NCBI RefSeq assembly: GCF_900188175.1
Contig: NZ_FZOQ01000010.1
Span: 62,001 to 126,000, forward strand
From: Pontibacter ummariensis
GTDB lineage: Bacteria; Bacteroidota; Bacteroidia; Cytophagales; Hymenobacteraceae
Direction of reading: 5' to 3'
Length of the DNA: 64,000 nt
The notes beneath the pieces were generated by a model, which was given only the letters and a program-made list of their open reading frames with translations, ran no database searches and was not told where the DNA came from. This document shows positions 53,875 through 62,582 of this stretch, piece by piece. Both the position numbers and the translations under genes were made by a program. Numbering within the stretch: the stretch's first letter is position 1; every line of letters begins with the position of its first letter.

Positions 53875-56361
53875 ATGAACGACAAAGCGAAATGGACGAT
53901 AATTATCCTTGTACTGCTGGCATTGCTTGGAGGTGCGCTATACTTCATTCTAAAAAAGAAGTATTACCCTAAGGTAGAAGACATAGCTTACCTAAAACTG
54001 GATATTGCAAACGACACGGCACAGGTGAAAGCAGGAGTTCAGGTGCAAAACAGGCTACCGCTTTCTATTGCCATCGACAGTGTACATTATACGATAGTAG
54101 AAGACAGTATTACCTTAGGCAGGGGCCAAATGACAACATCGCATACCCTGCCCGCTTTAGGGGATAAGGTGTTGGACTTCCGGATGCTGCTCGACTTTGA
54201 GAAGTACCGCCAGCACTTAAAAGAGCAGCAAGAGAAGGACAGCCTCAAATTGGCAGTTAAATCCGACATCTTCTTCGACTTACCCCTTATCAGTTCCAAG
54301 TCCATAAGCCTCACAAGGCATATCACCGTGCCTGTACCCAAAGGCCCCCGAATACAGCTACAGGATGTGGTCGTGCGCAGTTTCAGTCCTGATGCAGGGT
54401 ACTCCTTTCTGCTCAAAGTCAACGCCACTAACCGAGACCTACCAAACCTGACCATCCAGGACTTCGATTATGAGATACAGATAGGAGACACCTTACGGGT
54501 TGCCGGCACGGTAGACACAACCTTCCACTTGCAGCGAGGGGGAAAACTGCTGGATATACCCATACAGTTAGAAACATCGGACGCGATTGCCTTGATAAAG
54601 AAGGTCCTGTCAGAAGACGACAAGTGGAACTATTCGGCTCAGGTAGGAGCACAAATCCAAAGCTCTCACCGGCTGCTCGACGAATTCAGGCTGACGGTAG
54701 AAAAAGAAGGTACTCTGAACATGGATCAGATGGGCTCCCGTGCAGACTATCTCCCCTCCATTAGCCAGGTAAGGCGGATAGAAGTTGACTCTGACGAGGA
54801 ACAAACGTTTCTGCAGGCCAACGTGGTCGTGCATAACCCCGCCCCGATCCCGCTGTACATCGACAGTGCCACTTATTATGTCCGGCATAACGGCAAAGTG
54901 ATTGCCAGTGGCAAAAAAGATTTTGAGCAAGTGCTGCCGAAGTCCGGCAAGCAGCCCCTGAACCTCCGGCTGCTGTTAGACGAGAGCGCCTACCAACAGT
55001 TGATGCAAAACGTACAGGGGCAGGAGAAGGTCAGTCTGGATATAGCGCTTAACCTGTTGTATAACTTACCCGATGCAGAAAGGCAGCGCATCCACCTGGA
55101 GCGGCAATTACAGGTACCGGTAGCCGGACAGGGAGGCATAAAAGTAGCTGGCCTGGCAGTGCGTGAACTCAGCCCACAAAAAGGGGCTTACCTTACCCTT
55201 AAGTTAAAGGTGCAACGCAGCAACCTGCCTGACTTGAGTATCCATGATCTGGACTATACCCTTCAACTGGGGGAAGACCTGGTGATAACAGGCCACACGC
55301 AAGAGCCAACACAGGTAAGCGAAACAGATTCCATCGTAGAAGTGCCGCTTCATCTCACGACGGAGAACGTGAACCAGCTACTCGAAAAGGCCCTGAAGGG
55401 TACCATTAACTGGAACTACAAACTACAGGCATCAGCCCAACTAAGGAGCAGTAACGACATCCTGGGGCCCACCAGGCTAAGCTTTGAGTCGGAAGGGGAG
55501 CTGGATTGGGACAAGGGAGCCGGTGGCAAGGAATTCGTACCACAGATAACGAGCATTGATACCCTAAAAGTCTTCATTCATTACGATACGGCCTGGGTCA
55601 AGCTCCATATCAACGTCAGGAATCCATTACCGGTGGCCTTCAGGGTGGATAGTCTACTGTTAACCCTGAGCTATGCCAATGACACTGTTGCTATTAGCCG
55701 AGAAAGCATCGACAAAGTGCTTCCTGCAGAAGATACAACTTCGGCCTGGATTACGCTAGGCGTAAATTATGACCTCTGGCAGCAGTACCTGCAGCAGTAT
55801 GGGAGCCAGGATAGCTTAAGGTTAATGGAAACGGTCTCACTTGTGTATCGCTTAGAGGATCTTCCGCAGCAACGGACCACCTTTTACAATATGTTTAGGC
55901 TTCCTATGTCTGATAAAGCCGTTGTCGCGCTCAAGAAAGTAAAGCCCCGGGGCTTTAGCTTTACGAAAGGGATATTGATGGCGGCACTGGTAGAGGTAAA
56001 CAATCTTAACATGAAACAACTGGTGGTAAGCGATATTACTTATGATGCTTGTGTAGAGAACCTTTTGGACGCCTGCGGCACCATTAACCGGGCCTATCAT
56101 ATTCCTAAAGGAAACAACATAGTAAGCGTACCATTACACCTCGGCATTGGAGAGGCTTTCCGGGCCCTGTTTGCAAAACTAACGGGTGGGAGCAAACGCA
56201 GGAATGTTATTCTTAACGCAACAGCTACTATAGACACGAGCAACCCGAAGCTGCAGGATACTTTTGTCTGGCTGGAAGTATGGCAAAGAATGAAGCTTTT
56301 CCAAAACAAACAAAAGGAGCAGGAAACGCAAAACCCTCCAGCGGCTACAGCTACCAACTGA
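53875..56361 (+). CDS. Membrane-anchored protein with three tandem double LEA-2-like modules
   Basis: I do not recognise a named gene. The 828-residue protein has a short cytoplasmic N-terminus and one transmembrane helix (8-26), leaving the rest in the periplasm. It is built from six beta-sandwich domains in three pairs with a period of about 264 residues. The first halves begin near 33 (VEDIAYLKLDI), 294 (ISQVRRIEVDS) and 558 (ITSIDTLKVFI). The second halves begin near 155 (IQLQDVVVRSFSPDAGYSFL), 422 (IKVAGLAVRELSPQKGAYLT) and 682 (VALKKVKPRGFSFTKGILMA). Each contains the NPLPxxxxVDS-like strand typical of late-embryogenesis-abundant type 2 / water-stress domains. The C-terminus is basic and Gln-rich. 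A role in envelope lipid handling or desiccation tolerance is conceivable but unproven. Confidence 0.75.
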   Translation: MNDKAKWTIIILVLLALLGGALYFILKKKYYPKVEDIAYLKLDIANDTAQVKAGVQVQNRLPLSIAIDSVHYTIVEDSITLGRGQMTTSHTLPALGDKVLDFRMLLDFEKYRQHLKEQQEKDSLKLAVKSDIFFDLPLISSKSISLTRHITVPVPKGPRIQLQDVVVRSFSPDAGYSFLLKVNATNRDLPNLTIQDFDYEIQIGDTLRVAGTVDTTFHLQRGGKLLDIPIQLETSDAIALIKKVLSEDDKWNYSAQVGAQIQSSHRLLDEFRLTVEKEGTLNMDQMGSRADYLPSISQVRRIEVDSDEEQTFLQANVVVHNPAPIPLYIDSATYYVRHNGKVIASGKKDFEQVLPKSGKQPLNLRLLLDESAYQQLMQNVQGQEKVSLDIALNLLYNLPDAERQRIHLERQLQVPVAGQGGIKVAGLAVRELSPQKGAYLTLKLKVQRSNLPDLSIHDLDYTLQLGEDLVITGHTQEPTQVSETDSIVEVPLHLTTENVNQLLEKALKGTINWNYKLQASAQLRSSNDILGPTRLSFESEGELDWDKGAGGKEFVPQITSIDTLKVFIHYDTAWVKLHINVRNPLPVAFRVDSLLLTLSYANDTVAISRESIDKVLPAEDTTSAWITLGVNYDLWQQYLQQYGSQDSLRLMETVSLVYRLEDLPQQRTTFYNMFRLPMSDKAVVALKKVKPRGFSFTKGILMAALVEVNNLNMKQLVVSDITYDACVENLLDACGTINRAYHIPKGNNIVSVPLHLGIGEAFRALFAKLTGGSKRRNVILNATATIDTSNPKLQDTFVWLEVWQRMKLFQNKQKEQETQNPPAATATN

Positions 56362-56444
56362 GTGTAAACAGAAAGGCCTTATCTGGTTATGGTTTGGCTT
56401 ACTCTGTGCTGAAGCTTACTCCAGGCACAGTAACCCCGACTAGC

Positions 56445-57233
56445 CTAAGCGTTTGCCATGGCCCTGTCTAAATGCACATAGCCGCCATCCACGTGCACAA
56501 GCTGCCCGGTGGTGTGGCTGGAGCGACCCGAGAGTAAAAAGGCCACCGTGTTCCCGATTTCATCAGGGGTTGTCATCCTGTTTCCCAGTGGTATCTTCGC
56601 GGTTATCTCCTTCAGCTTCTCCTGCGGGTTCGGCAAAGTGCTGATCCATTTCTCGTAAGCCGAAGTCCAGCTTTCAGCCACAATGATCGCATTCACCCGG
56701 ATGTTGTACTTGGCGAGTTCTACGGCCCACTCCCTGGTCAGGGCATTACGACCTCCATTAGCCGCCGCATAAGCCGAAGTGCCCCCCTGGCCTGTTTCCG
56801 CTGTTTTGGAACTGATGTTTACGATAGCTCCCTGGGTAGCTTTCAAATAAGGCAAAGCATAGTGAGCAAGCAGGTAGTAGTGAGTTAAGTTATTATGGAG
56901 CGAGGCCATAAACTTTTCATAGTTGCCGTTCTCCAGCCCAACACCATCGTTGAAGCCTGCGTTATTGACCAGCCCTTCCACCCTGCCAAACTGGTGTACC
57001 ACTGCCTCCACGGCTTTCCGGCACGCCTCCGGTTGTGACAGTTCTGCCGTCACCTGGAATGCCCGGCCGCCCCCTTCCTCAATCTCCCTCACCGCCTGGG
57101 TGTTGTCCTGCTCGTCCCGCCCGATGATCACGGGAATGGCTCCCTCTGCGGCTAACACCTCTACAATGCCTCTGCCAATGCCTTTCGCCCCACCCGAAAC
57201 AATGAATACTTTATCTTTCAGTCCTAAGTCCAT
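56445..57233 (-). CDS. SDR-family L-fucose dehydrogenase (predicted)
   Basis: The 262-residue protein is a short-chain dehydrogenase with the cofactor loop GGAKGIGRG (14-22), NNAGFNDG and a C-terminal VHVDGGYVH. The active-site segment is SSKTAETGQGG followed by AYAAANGGRNALTREW: the Tyr is present, but the Lys of the YxxxK motif is Asn (codon AAT). That is unusual and either marks a subfamily or a loss of function. In the non-phosphorylating fucose pathway this position in the operon fits the L-fucose dehydrogenase that makes L-fuconolactone. It is the last gene of the operon, 15 bp after the lactonase gene, and convergent with the LEA-2-like gene. Confidence 0.8.
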   Translation of the reverse strand: MDLGLKDKVFIVSGGAKGIGRGIVEVLAAEGAIPVIIGRDEQDNTQAVREIEEGGGRAFQVTAELSQPEACRKAVEAVVHQFGRVEGLVNNAGFNDGVGLENGNYEKFMASLHNNLTHYYLLAHYALPYLKATQGAIVNISSKTAETGQGGTSAYAAANGGRNALTREWAVELAKYNIRVNAIIVAESWTSAYEKWISTLPNPQEKLKEITAKIPLGNRMTTPDEIGNTVAFLLSGRSSHTTGQLVHVDGGYVHLDRAMANA

Positions 57234-57248
57234 GTCTGATGTTTTGTG

Positions 57249-58082
57249 TTAAGAAAGGTTGTAAAACTGCAACGCGTTTCCACCGAAAACAGCGTCCTGC
57301 TCTGCCCTGCTAAAAGCGGAGAAGTACTCCTGCACAATTGCCAGCACCTCTGCGTAAGTGGCGGCCAGGAGGCACACCGGCCAATCAGAGCCATAAAGCA
57401 ACCTGTCGGTGCCAAAGGCTTCTACCACTACATCCAGATAGGGCCTGAAGTCTTCTTTCCGCCAGTTTCTCCAATCCGCCTCCGTCACCATGCCAGAGAC
57501 CTTACAGCAAACATTCTCATGCTGTGCCACTGCTTTGATGTCCCGCTTCCACTCGTCTATCTTCCCGTCCCTGATATAGGGCTTGGCCAGGTGGTCAATC
57601 ACGAAAGGCTGTTCCGGGAAAGCAGCAATCAACTCCGCTGCATACTTTAGCTGATCCGGGAAAATGAGCAAATCGTAGGTAAAACCGTACTGCTGCAGCT
57701 TGCTGAGACCTTGCATGAATGCTGGCCGGAGCATCAGCGCCCTGTCCTCTGCACCTTGCAGCACGTAGCGAAAGCCTTTCATCTTTTTGACCTGGCCGTA
57801 ACGTGCCAACCGCTCTTCCATGGACGCTGCAAAGAAGTCTACCCAGCCTACCACGCCTTTTATAAAATCGTACTTTTCAGCCTGCTCTAACAGAAACTTA
57901 TTCTCGTGCTCCGGCTCTGCAGACTGCACCAGGACGCATCCGTCAAAGCCATGCTGTTGTAGCAAAGGCTGCAGGTCCTCCGGCCCGAAATCGCGCCGGA
58001 TGGTAGCCATGTCCTCCGTTATCCAGCTGTCCCGTACCGGATCGAACTTCCAGAAGTGTTGGTGTGCATCAACTTTTAGCAT
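57249..58082 (-). CDS. L-fuconolactonase (amidohydrolase family)
   Basis: The 277-residue cytosolic protein is a TIM-barrel metal-dependent hydrolase of the COG3618 type: DAHQHFWKFDP (5-15), FVIDHLAKP near residue 165, CCKVSGMVTE and LLYGSDWPVCL near 240. It opens L-fucono-1,5-lactone to L-fuconate. Its start codon overlaps the end of the upstream hydrolase gene by 14 bp, indicating translational coupling. Function is assigned from family plus operon context. Confidence 0.88.
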   Translation of the reverse strand: MLKVDAHQHFWKFDPVRDSWITEDMATIRRDFGPEDLQPLLQQHGFDGCVLVQSAEPEHENKFLLEQAEKYDFIKGVVGWVDFFAASMEERLARYGQVKKMKGFRYVLQGAEDRALMLRPAFMQGLSKLQQYGFTYDLLIFPDQLKYAAELIAAFPEQPFVIDHLAKPYIRDGKIDEWKRDIKAVAQHENVCCKVSGMVTEADWRNWRKEDFRPYLDVVVEAFGTDRLLYGSDWPVCLLAATYAEVLAIVQEYFSAFSRAEQDAVFGGNALQFYNLS

Positions 58083-58926
58083 ATGCCTTTACCTGCTGCC
58101 GTGAAGTGCCTAATCCGTCGATGCCCAATTCCACTACGTCGCCTGTTTTAAGGTATAACGGCGGCTTCATGCCTAAGCCTACCCCGGCCGGCGTTCCGGT
58201 AGAAATCACGTCACCAGGTAGCAGCGTCATAAACTGGCTTACATAAGATACCAGGTAGGGGATCTTGAAAATGAAGTTGGCGGTGGTGCCGTCCTGCATG
58301 GTTTCGCCATTCACTTTCAGCCACAGGCGCAGGTTGTCCACATCCTCAACTTCGTCTGTCGTGGCCAGGAATGGCCCCAGGGGCGCGAAGGTATCGCAGC
58401 CCTTGCCTTTGTCCCAGGTGCCGTTGCGCTCCAACTGGAACTCCCGCTCCGACACGTCGTTGTGCAGGCAGTAGCCGGCTACATAGTCCATCGCCTCCGC
58501 TTCCTCCACATAACTTGCTCTTTTGCCCATCACAAAGGCCAGCTCTACTTCCCAATCCGTTTTAACAGAGCCTTTGGGGAGCATGATCTCATCGTTAGGC
58601 CCTACCAGGGAAGAGGTGGATTTCATAAAAATCACCGGCTCAGGTGGCAAGGCTGCCCCTGTCTCTTTTGCGTGGTCCGCATAATTCAGTCCAATGCAGA
58701 CAATCTTAGAAGGACGGGCAACAGGGCTTCCAAGGCGGGTGTTCTCCGGTACCTTTTCCAGCTTTCCTTCCCTTTCAGCCAAGAACTGCTGTAAGCGGGC
58801 AAGGCCGTCTGTCTCAAAGAACTGTTCGTTGTAGTCTTCCCCGAAGGCGGATGTATCGTACAGTACATCATTCATGATAACACCCGTTTTCTCTTTGTTC
58901 GGTTCTCCGTAGCGTATTAGTTTCAT
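58069..58926 (-). CDS. 2,4-diketo-3-deoxy-L-fuconate hydrolase (FAH family)
   Basis: The 285-residue protein is a fumarylacetoacetate-hydrolase family member. Visible are KIVCIGLNYADHAKETG (74-90), the metal ligands in DWEVELAFVMGK (about 124-135), HNDVSEREFQ and KGCDTFAPLGPF, and the end DVISTGTPAGVGLGMKPP. In the pathway described for Xanthomonas this enzyme cleaves 2,4-diketo-3-deoxy-L-fuconate to pyruvate and L-lactate. It overlaps the downstream lactonase gene. Other FAH enzymes share this fold, so the operon context decides the substrate. Confidence 0.88.
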   Translation of the reverse strand: MKLIRYGEPNKEKTGVIMNDVLYDTSAFGEDYNEQFFETDGLARLQQFLAEREGKLEKVPENTRLGSPVARPSKIVCIGLNYADHAKETGAALPPEPVIFMKSTSSLVGPNDEIMLPKGSVKTDWEVELAFVMGKRASYVEEAEAMDYVAGYCLHNDVSEREFQLERNGTWDKGKGCDTFAPLGPFLATTDEVEDVDNLRLWLKVNGETMQDGTTANFIFKIPYLVSYVSQFMTLLPGDVISTGTPAGVGLGMKPPLYLKTGDVVELGIDGLGTSRQQVKAYAKS

Positions 58927-59015
58927 AGTGCTTTTGTGAGGCTCTCCCTACCGGACAGCTTCTATCTTTTAAATGGTTTTAATCTATAGCATTCCCGAAA
59001 ATCTCGTAAACAGGC

Positions 59016-59780
59016 CTAGCCGTTCAGCTTTACAAAGCCCCCGTCAATCGGGTAGTCATTTCCGGTGATAAAGGAAGCCTCGTCGGAGCAGAGGTAAAGC
59101 ACAAGCTTGGCTATCTCGTCGGGCTTGGCCATTCTTCCGATTGGCTGCGTTTTCGACAGCTTCTGGAACATATCCGCCTCCTGCCCGGGATAGTTCTTGG
59201 CCAGGAAGCCGTCTACAAAAGGCGTGTGTACCCGTGCGGGTGAAATACTGTTGCAGCGGATGTTGTCGTGCAGGTAGTCTTTGGCCACTGACAGGGTCAT
59301 AGACTGTACGGCGCCCTTGCTCATGGAGTAGGCAAAGCGGTCGGACAGGCCGAGGTTGGCCGCAATGGAGCCCAGGTTCAGGATAGCTCCGCCCCCGTTC
59401 TCCTTCATCAGCGGTATGGCCGCGAAAAGGCAGTTGTACACTCCTTTCACATTCACCTGGTATATGCGGTCGAAGTCTTGCTCGCTGGTGCTGTCGGCTT
59501 TGCCGATATGAGAAACGCCGGCACTGTTCACGAGGATGTCCAGTTTACCAATGCGGCGGAACTCCTGCACGACCTCCTCCTGCTTTGTAACATCGCAGGT
59601 ACTGACAAAGGCCTTGCCTCCTGCGTTGGTGATCTCCTCTACCGTTTGGCCGGCTTTGTCTTGGTTAACATCCAGCACGTGCACTGTGGCGCCTTGCTGG
59701 CCAAAGGTCAGGGCCACGGCCTTCCCAATACCGCTGCCGCCACCCGTCACGAGCGCTGTCTTGTTATTCAGTTGGAACAT
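59016..59780 (-). CDS. 2-keto-3-deoxy-L-fuconate dehydrogenase (SDR)
   Basis: The 254-residue protein has the SDR glycine motif TGGGSGIGKA (about 13-22), NSAGVSH, the catalytic tetrad with Tyr and Lys in AYSMSKGAVQ (about 149-158) and the ending GNDYPIDGGFVKLNG. It should oxidise 2-keto-3-deoxy-L-fuconate to the 2,4-diketo compound with NAD. It is an intact SDR, unlike the last gene of the operon. It lies 89 bp upstream of the hydrolase gene and 22 bp after the mutarotase gene. Confidence 0.87.
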   Translation of the reverse strand: MFQLNNKTALVTGGGSGIGKAVALTFGQQGATVHVLDVNQDKAGQTVEEITNAGGKAFVSTCDVTKQEEVVQEFRRIGKLDILVNSAGVSHIGKADSTSEQDFDRIYQVNVKGVYNCLFAAIPLMKENGGGAILNLGSIAANLGLSDRFAYSMSKGAVQSMTLSVAKDYLHDNIRCNSISPARVHTPFVDGFLAKNYPGQEADMFQKLSKTQPIGRMAKPDEIAKLVLYLCSDEASFITGNDYPIDGGFVKLNG

Positions 59781-59802
59781 AAAAGTGGTGTAATAAGTGT
59801 GG

Positions 59803-60144
59803 TCAAATCTTATCCTGAAGGGAAAATATCCGCTGCATCAGCACCCACTTCTCTCCTCGCCCTGCTCCTGGTATACCCTGCTGGTATTTCCACATGAGCT
59901 GCTCCCACTCCTGCACTTTAGGATTTTCCCGGTCCATTTCGGCCTTTTTATCAAAGCTGAAGGTGTTGCCGGTCTCCATGATCATAAACAGCCTGTTGCC
60001 GAACCGGTAAATATCCATCCCGATAATTCCCGCGTCCAGAATACTCTGCCTGACTTCCGGCCATACATTCCGGTGCCACTCCTCGTACTCGGCTATCAGT
60101 GCGGCATCGTCTTTCAGATCCAACGCCAGGCAATACCTGTTCAT
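59803..60144 (-). CDS. L-rhamnose/L-fucose mutarotase
   Basis: The 113-residue protein belongs to the RhaM-like (PF05336) mutarotases: YCLALDLKDDAALIAEYEEW, HRNVWPEVRQS and IYRFGNRLFMIMETG. It speeds the interconversion of alpha and beta anomers of 6-deoxy-L-sugars. In this operon it would act on L-fucose before oxidation to the lactone. The length is normal for the family. Confidence 0.88.
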   Translation of the reverse strand: MNRYCLALDLKDDAALIAEYEEWHRNVWPEVRQSILDAGIIGMDIYRFGNRLFMIMETGNTFSFDKKAEMDRENPKVQEWEQLMWKYQQGIPGAGRGEKWVLMQRIFSLQDKI

Positions 60145-60233
60145 GCTTTTTGCGCTTTTGGTGAAGATAAGGAGCCTTTCCCCTCAGGTCAACTATAAAT
60201 CTGCCTTCTTCTGGCTTAAAGGAAAAACACCTC

Positions 60234-61571
60234 CTAGCCAGCCCCCTGGAGGGCGCCGCTCGGCAAGGCTTCGGCCTGGTCTCCCAGCTCATGGGGGTTG
60301 CGTCGCTCCAGCCTTCCGGAAAGGACGGCATACAGGGCCACCACGACAAAGCAAACAAGGGGCACGTAGAAAGCCAGGCTGATGTCCTGCGTCAGGTCCG
60401 ATACATACCCTTGCACAGAGGTGATCACAGCACCACCCAGTATCGCCATAATCAGCCCCGAGCCCCCAATCTTCGTGTCATCCCCGAGGCCCCTGATGCC
60501 CATGCCATAGATAGTCGGGAACATCAAAGACATGCAGCCCGAGATGGCGATCAGGGCATAAGCCCCCACATAACCGCTGCCGTATATCACCACGAGGGTA
60601 CAGGCCGAGGCGGCCACAGCACTTATCAGCAGGAGCTTCCTGGGGCTCACGTACTTCATGAGGGCGGTAAAGATAAAGCGGGAAACCATGAACAGCATCA
60701 GTGCGGCCATATAGTAACTGGAGGCATCCTCCTCGTTCAGCCGGATTTCCTGCATCACATAGCGAATGGTATAGGACCACACGCAAATCTGGGCACCCAC
60801 ATAAAAGAACTGCGCTATCACCGCCCACACGTAGTGCGGTGTTCTGACCAATCTCTTGAAGGTAGGCAATAAATCCAGGTTTTCGTTGCCGTCCGAGGCC
60901 TTGGGCATGTCGGTAAACTTCACGGCAAGCCAGATAAGCACCAGGAACAAGGCTACTCCCACGTAGGGTCCCATGACAGCGGTCAGCTCGTCGGATTGGA
61001 TAGCCGCCAACTGCTCCTGACTCATCGCTGCCCGCTCTTCGGCAGAGGACAGATTCAGTTGGGAGAGGATAAACAGCTTGCTCAACAACACCCCGGTGAT
61101 AGAGCCGATCGGGTTAAATGACTGTGCCAGGTTAAGGCGCCTTGTCCCTGTTTCCTCCGGCCCCATGGCTATGATGTAGGGGTTAGCGGCGGTTTCCAGT
61201 ATAGACAGGCCTCCGGCGAGCACGTACAGCGCCATCAGGAAGTGCCCATAGGCCATGGTCATGCTAGCTGGGTAAAAGAGCAGCGAGCCCAGAATGAACA
61301 GGCCCAGCCCTACAAGAATCCCGGTTTTGTAGGTGTACTTCTTTATCAGGATCGCTGCGGGCAGGGCCAGGCAAAAGTAAGCCCCATAGAAGGCCATCTG
61401 AATCCAGGAGGTCTGGAAGTCAGACATGCTCATGATGCGCTTGAAGGCCGCCAGCAGCGTGTCCGTCATGTTGTTGGCCAGCCCCCACAGAAAGAAAAGG
61501 CTTGTGATGAGCAAAAAGGGCCAAATGTTGCCCGACCGGATAAGAGTGCGCTTGGTTGTGTCTGCAGCCAT
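60234..61571 (-). CDS. fucP: L-fucose:proton symporter
   Basis: The 445-residue protein is a twelve-helix major-facilitator transporter. The first helices contain WPFLLITSLFFLWGLANNMTD and LAAFKRIMSMSDFQTSWIQ, typical of FucP, including the conserved acidic and Asn residues. Other helices include GGLSILETAANPYI and SLMFPTIYGMGIRGLGDDTKI. It imports L-fucose through the inner membrane. It is the first gene of the operon. A copy of the recurring intergenic motif (61688-61707) lies about 120 bp before its start. It ends 89 bp before the mutarotase gene. Confidence 0.92.
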   Translation of the reverse strand: MAADTTKRTLIRSGNIWPFLLITSLFFLWGLANNMTDTLLAAFKRIMSMSDFQTSWIQMAFYGAYFCLALPAAILIKKYTYKTGILVGLGLFILGSLLFYPASMTMAYGHFLMALYVLAGGLSILETAANPYIIAMGPEETGTRRLNLAQSFNPIGSITGVLLSKLFILSQLNLSSAEERAAMSQEQLAAIQSDELTAVMGPYVGVALFLVLIWLAVKFTDMPKASDGNENLDLLPTFKRLVRTPHYVWAVIAQFFYVGAQICVWSYTIRYVMQEIRLNEEDASSYYMAALMLFMVSRFIFTALMKYVSPRKLLLISAVAASACTLVVIYGSGYVGAYALIAISGCMSLMFPTIYGMGIRGLGDDTKIGGSGLIMAILGGAVITSVQGYVSDLTQDISLAFYVPLVCFVVVALYAVLSGRLERRNPHELGDQAEALPSGALQGAG

Positions 61572-61814
61572 AGGTTAAGGTATCTTTTGGAAGTTTCTGA
61601 AGCTAACTGTGCTATTATAGCAGCCCTTTATGCCAAAGAATCAACCTAATATAACGATAAAACTATGACAGAACCAAGTCCTGCAGTAACTGCTCACTTT
61701 TTTAATTGTATAGCATTTAGGATCGCTACAGCAGGAGAACTTAAACTTGATCAGGTACTTTTTATTTAACATGCCCGTACAGGGCTTGTTCCAGAGTCTA
61801 CCTCTTACGCGCGT
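61572..61814. promoter_or_regulatory. Promoter region of the L-fucose operon
   Basis: The gap holds AACTGCTCACTTTTTTAATT (61688-61707), a member of the recurring intergenic motif family. There is no LacI-type palindrome like those of the mannose genes, and no clear transcription-factor gene lies beside the operon. Confidence 0.45.
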
Positions 61815-62429
61815 TTACCTTCGTAACTTGTCACTGAGATTGGAGATGGTCTCGAGGGGGGCCTTGGCTTTAAACATGTTGATAAGCCAGGGAGGCAGAC
61901 TACCCCCTGGGTCAACTGCAAGATAATAGGTGATTCTTAACTTACTGTTTCCCGCTTTCGTGAAGACCCATTTATCTGTAAAACGCGGTACACGCACATT
62001 CCCCTCTGTAACAGGCCCGGCATTTGGTTCTCCTATCGTATCAATAATAATTTCCCCTGCAGTACTTTCCCTGATTTTCATGCGCAGGACCGCATCACGA
62101 TTCTTGGCTGGCCAGGGTAGGTCTGTTTCTATGTAATACAGTATCTCCCGGTCGCTTACTATCTGAATGAGACTGGAACGCTCCGTTGCAAATACCCACT
62201 TGTCGTAGTTGGCAACATCCTGAAACACGGGAAGTATCTTCTCCCATTTCCCCTCCACCAGAGCCTCTACTTTTACTTTTTGGAGGGCGGTGTTGTCGGC
62301 ATCAACTGTAAAGACTTTGATGTTATTCGCCTCCCGAACTAGTTTCCACTCTGCCTCCTGCACGGGCTTGTCTACAAAAAACACGAGTACAAGCAAAGCC
62401 TTTAAAAAGTAAAGCAAGGATGCTGACAT
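61815..62429 (-). CDS. START-domain (SRPBCC fold) protein
   Basis: The 204-residue protein has a hydrophobic N-terminus (about 4-19), probably an export signal or anchor, and one START-like domain (about 27-200: WKLVREANNIKVFTVDAD, IETDLPWPAKNRDAVLRM, GGSLPPWLINMFKAKAPLET). START domains bind lipids or other hydrophobic molecules in a deep cavity. The ligand cannot be deduced. Its gene lies between the fucose operon and a ROK kinase with no obvious functional tie. Confidence 0.85.
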   Translation of the reverse strand: MSASLLYFLKALLVLVFFVDKPVQEAEWKLVREANNIKVFTVDADNTALQKVKVEALVEGKWEKILPVFQDVANYDKWVFATERSSLIQIVSDREILYYIETDLPWPAKNRDAVLRMKIRESTAGEIIIDTIGEPNAGPVTEGNVRVPRFTDKWVFTKAGNSKLRITYYLAVDPGGSLPPWLINMFKAKAPLETISNLSDKLRR

Positions 62430-62507
62430 AATTAAGTAGAGGCTTTAATAAGGCCATTTTTAGTATAACCAAGCGATAACACACATAGTTTTAGGAGCTA
62501 CAAAAGC

Positions 62508-62542
62508 AGAAGGCCTGCAAGCTATACGCTTACAGGCCTTCT
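62508..62542 (-). terminator. Hairpin downstream of the right ROK gene
   Basis: AGAAGGCCTG (62508-62517) pairs with CAGGCCTTCT (62533-62542), and the inner AAGC/GCTT extends the stem. On the minus strand GCTTTTG follows, a short T-run. It lies 41 bp after the ROK stop codon and is a likely terminator. Confidence 0.7.
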
Positions 62543-62582
62543 GTGAGGTATCACCTGAAAAGAGGCAGGTAGTGTTCCCTCC

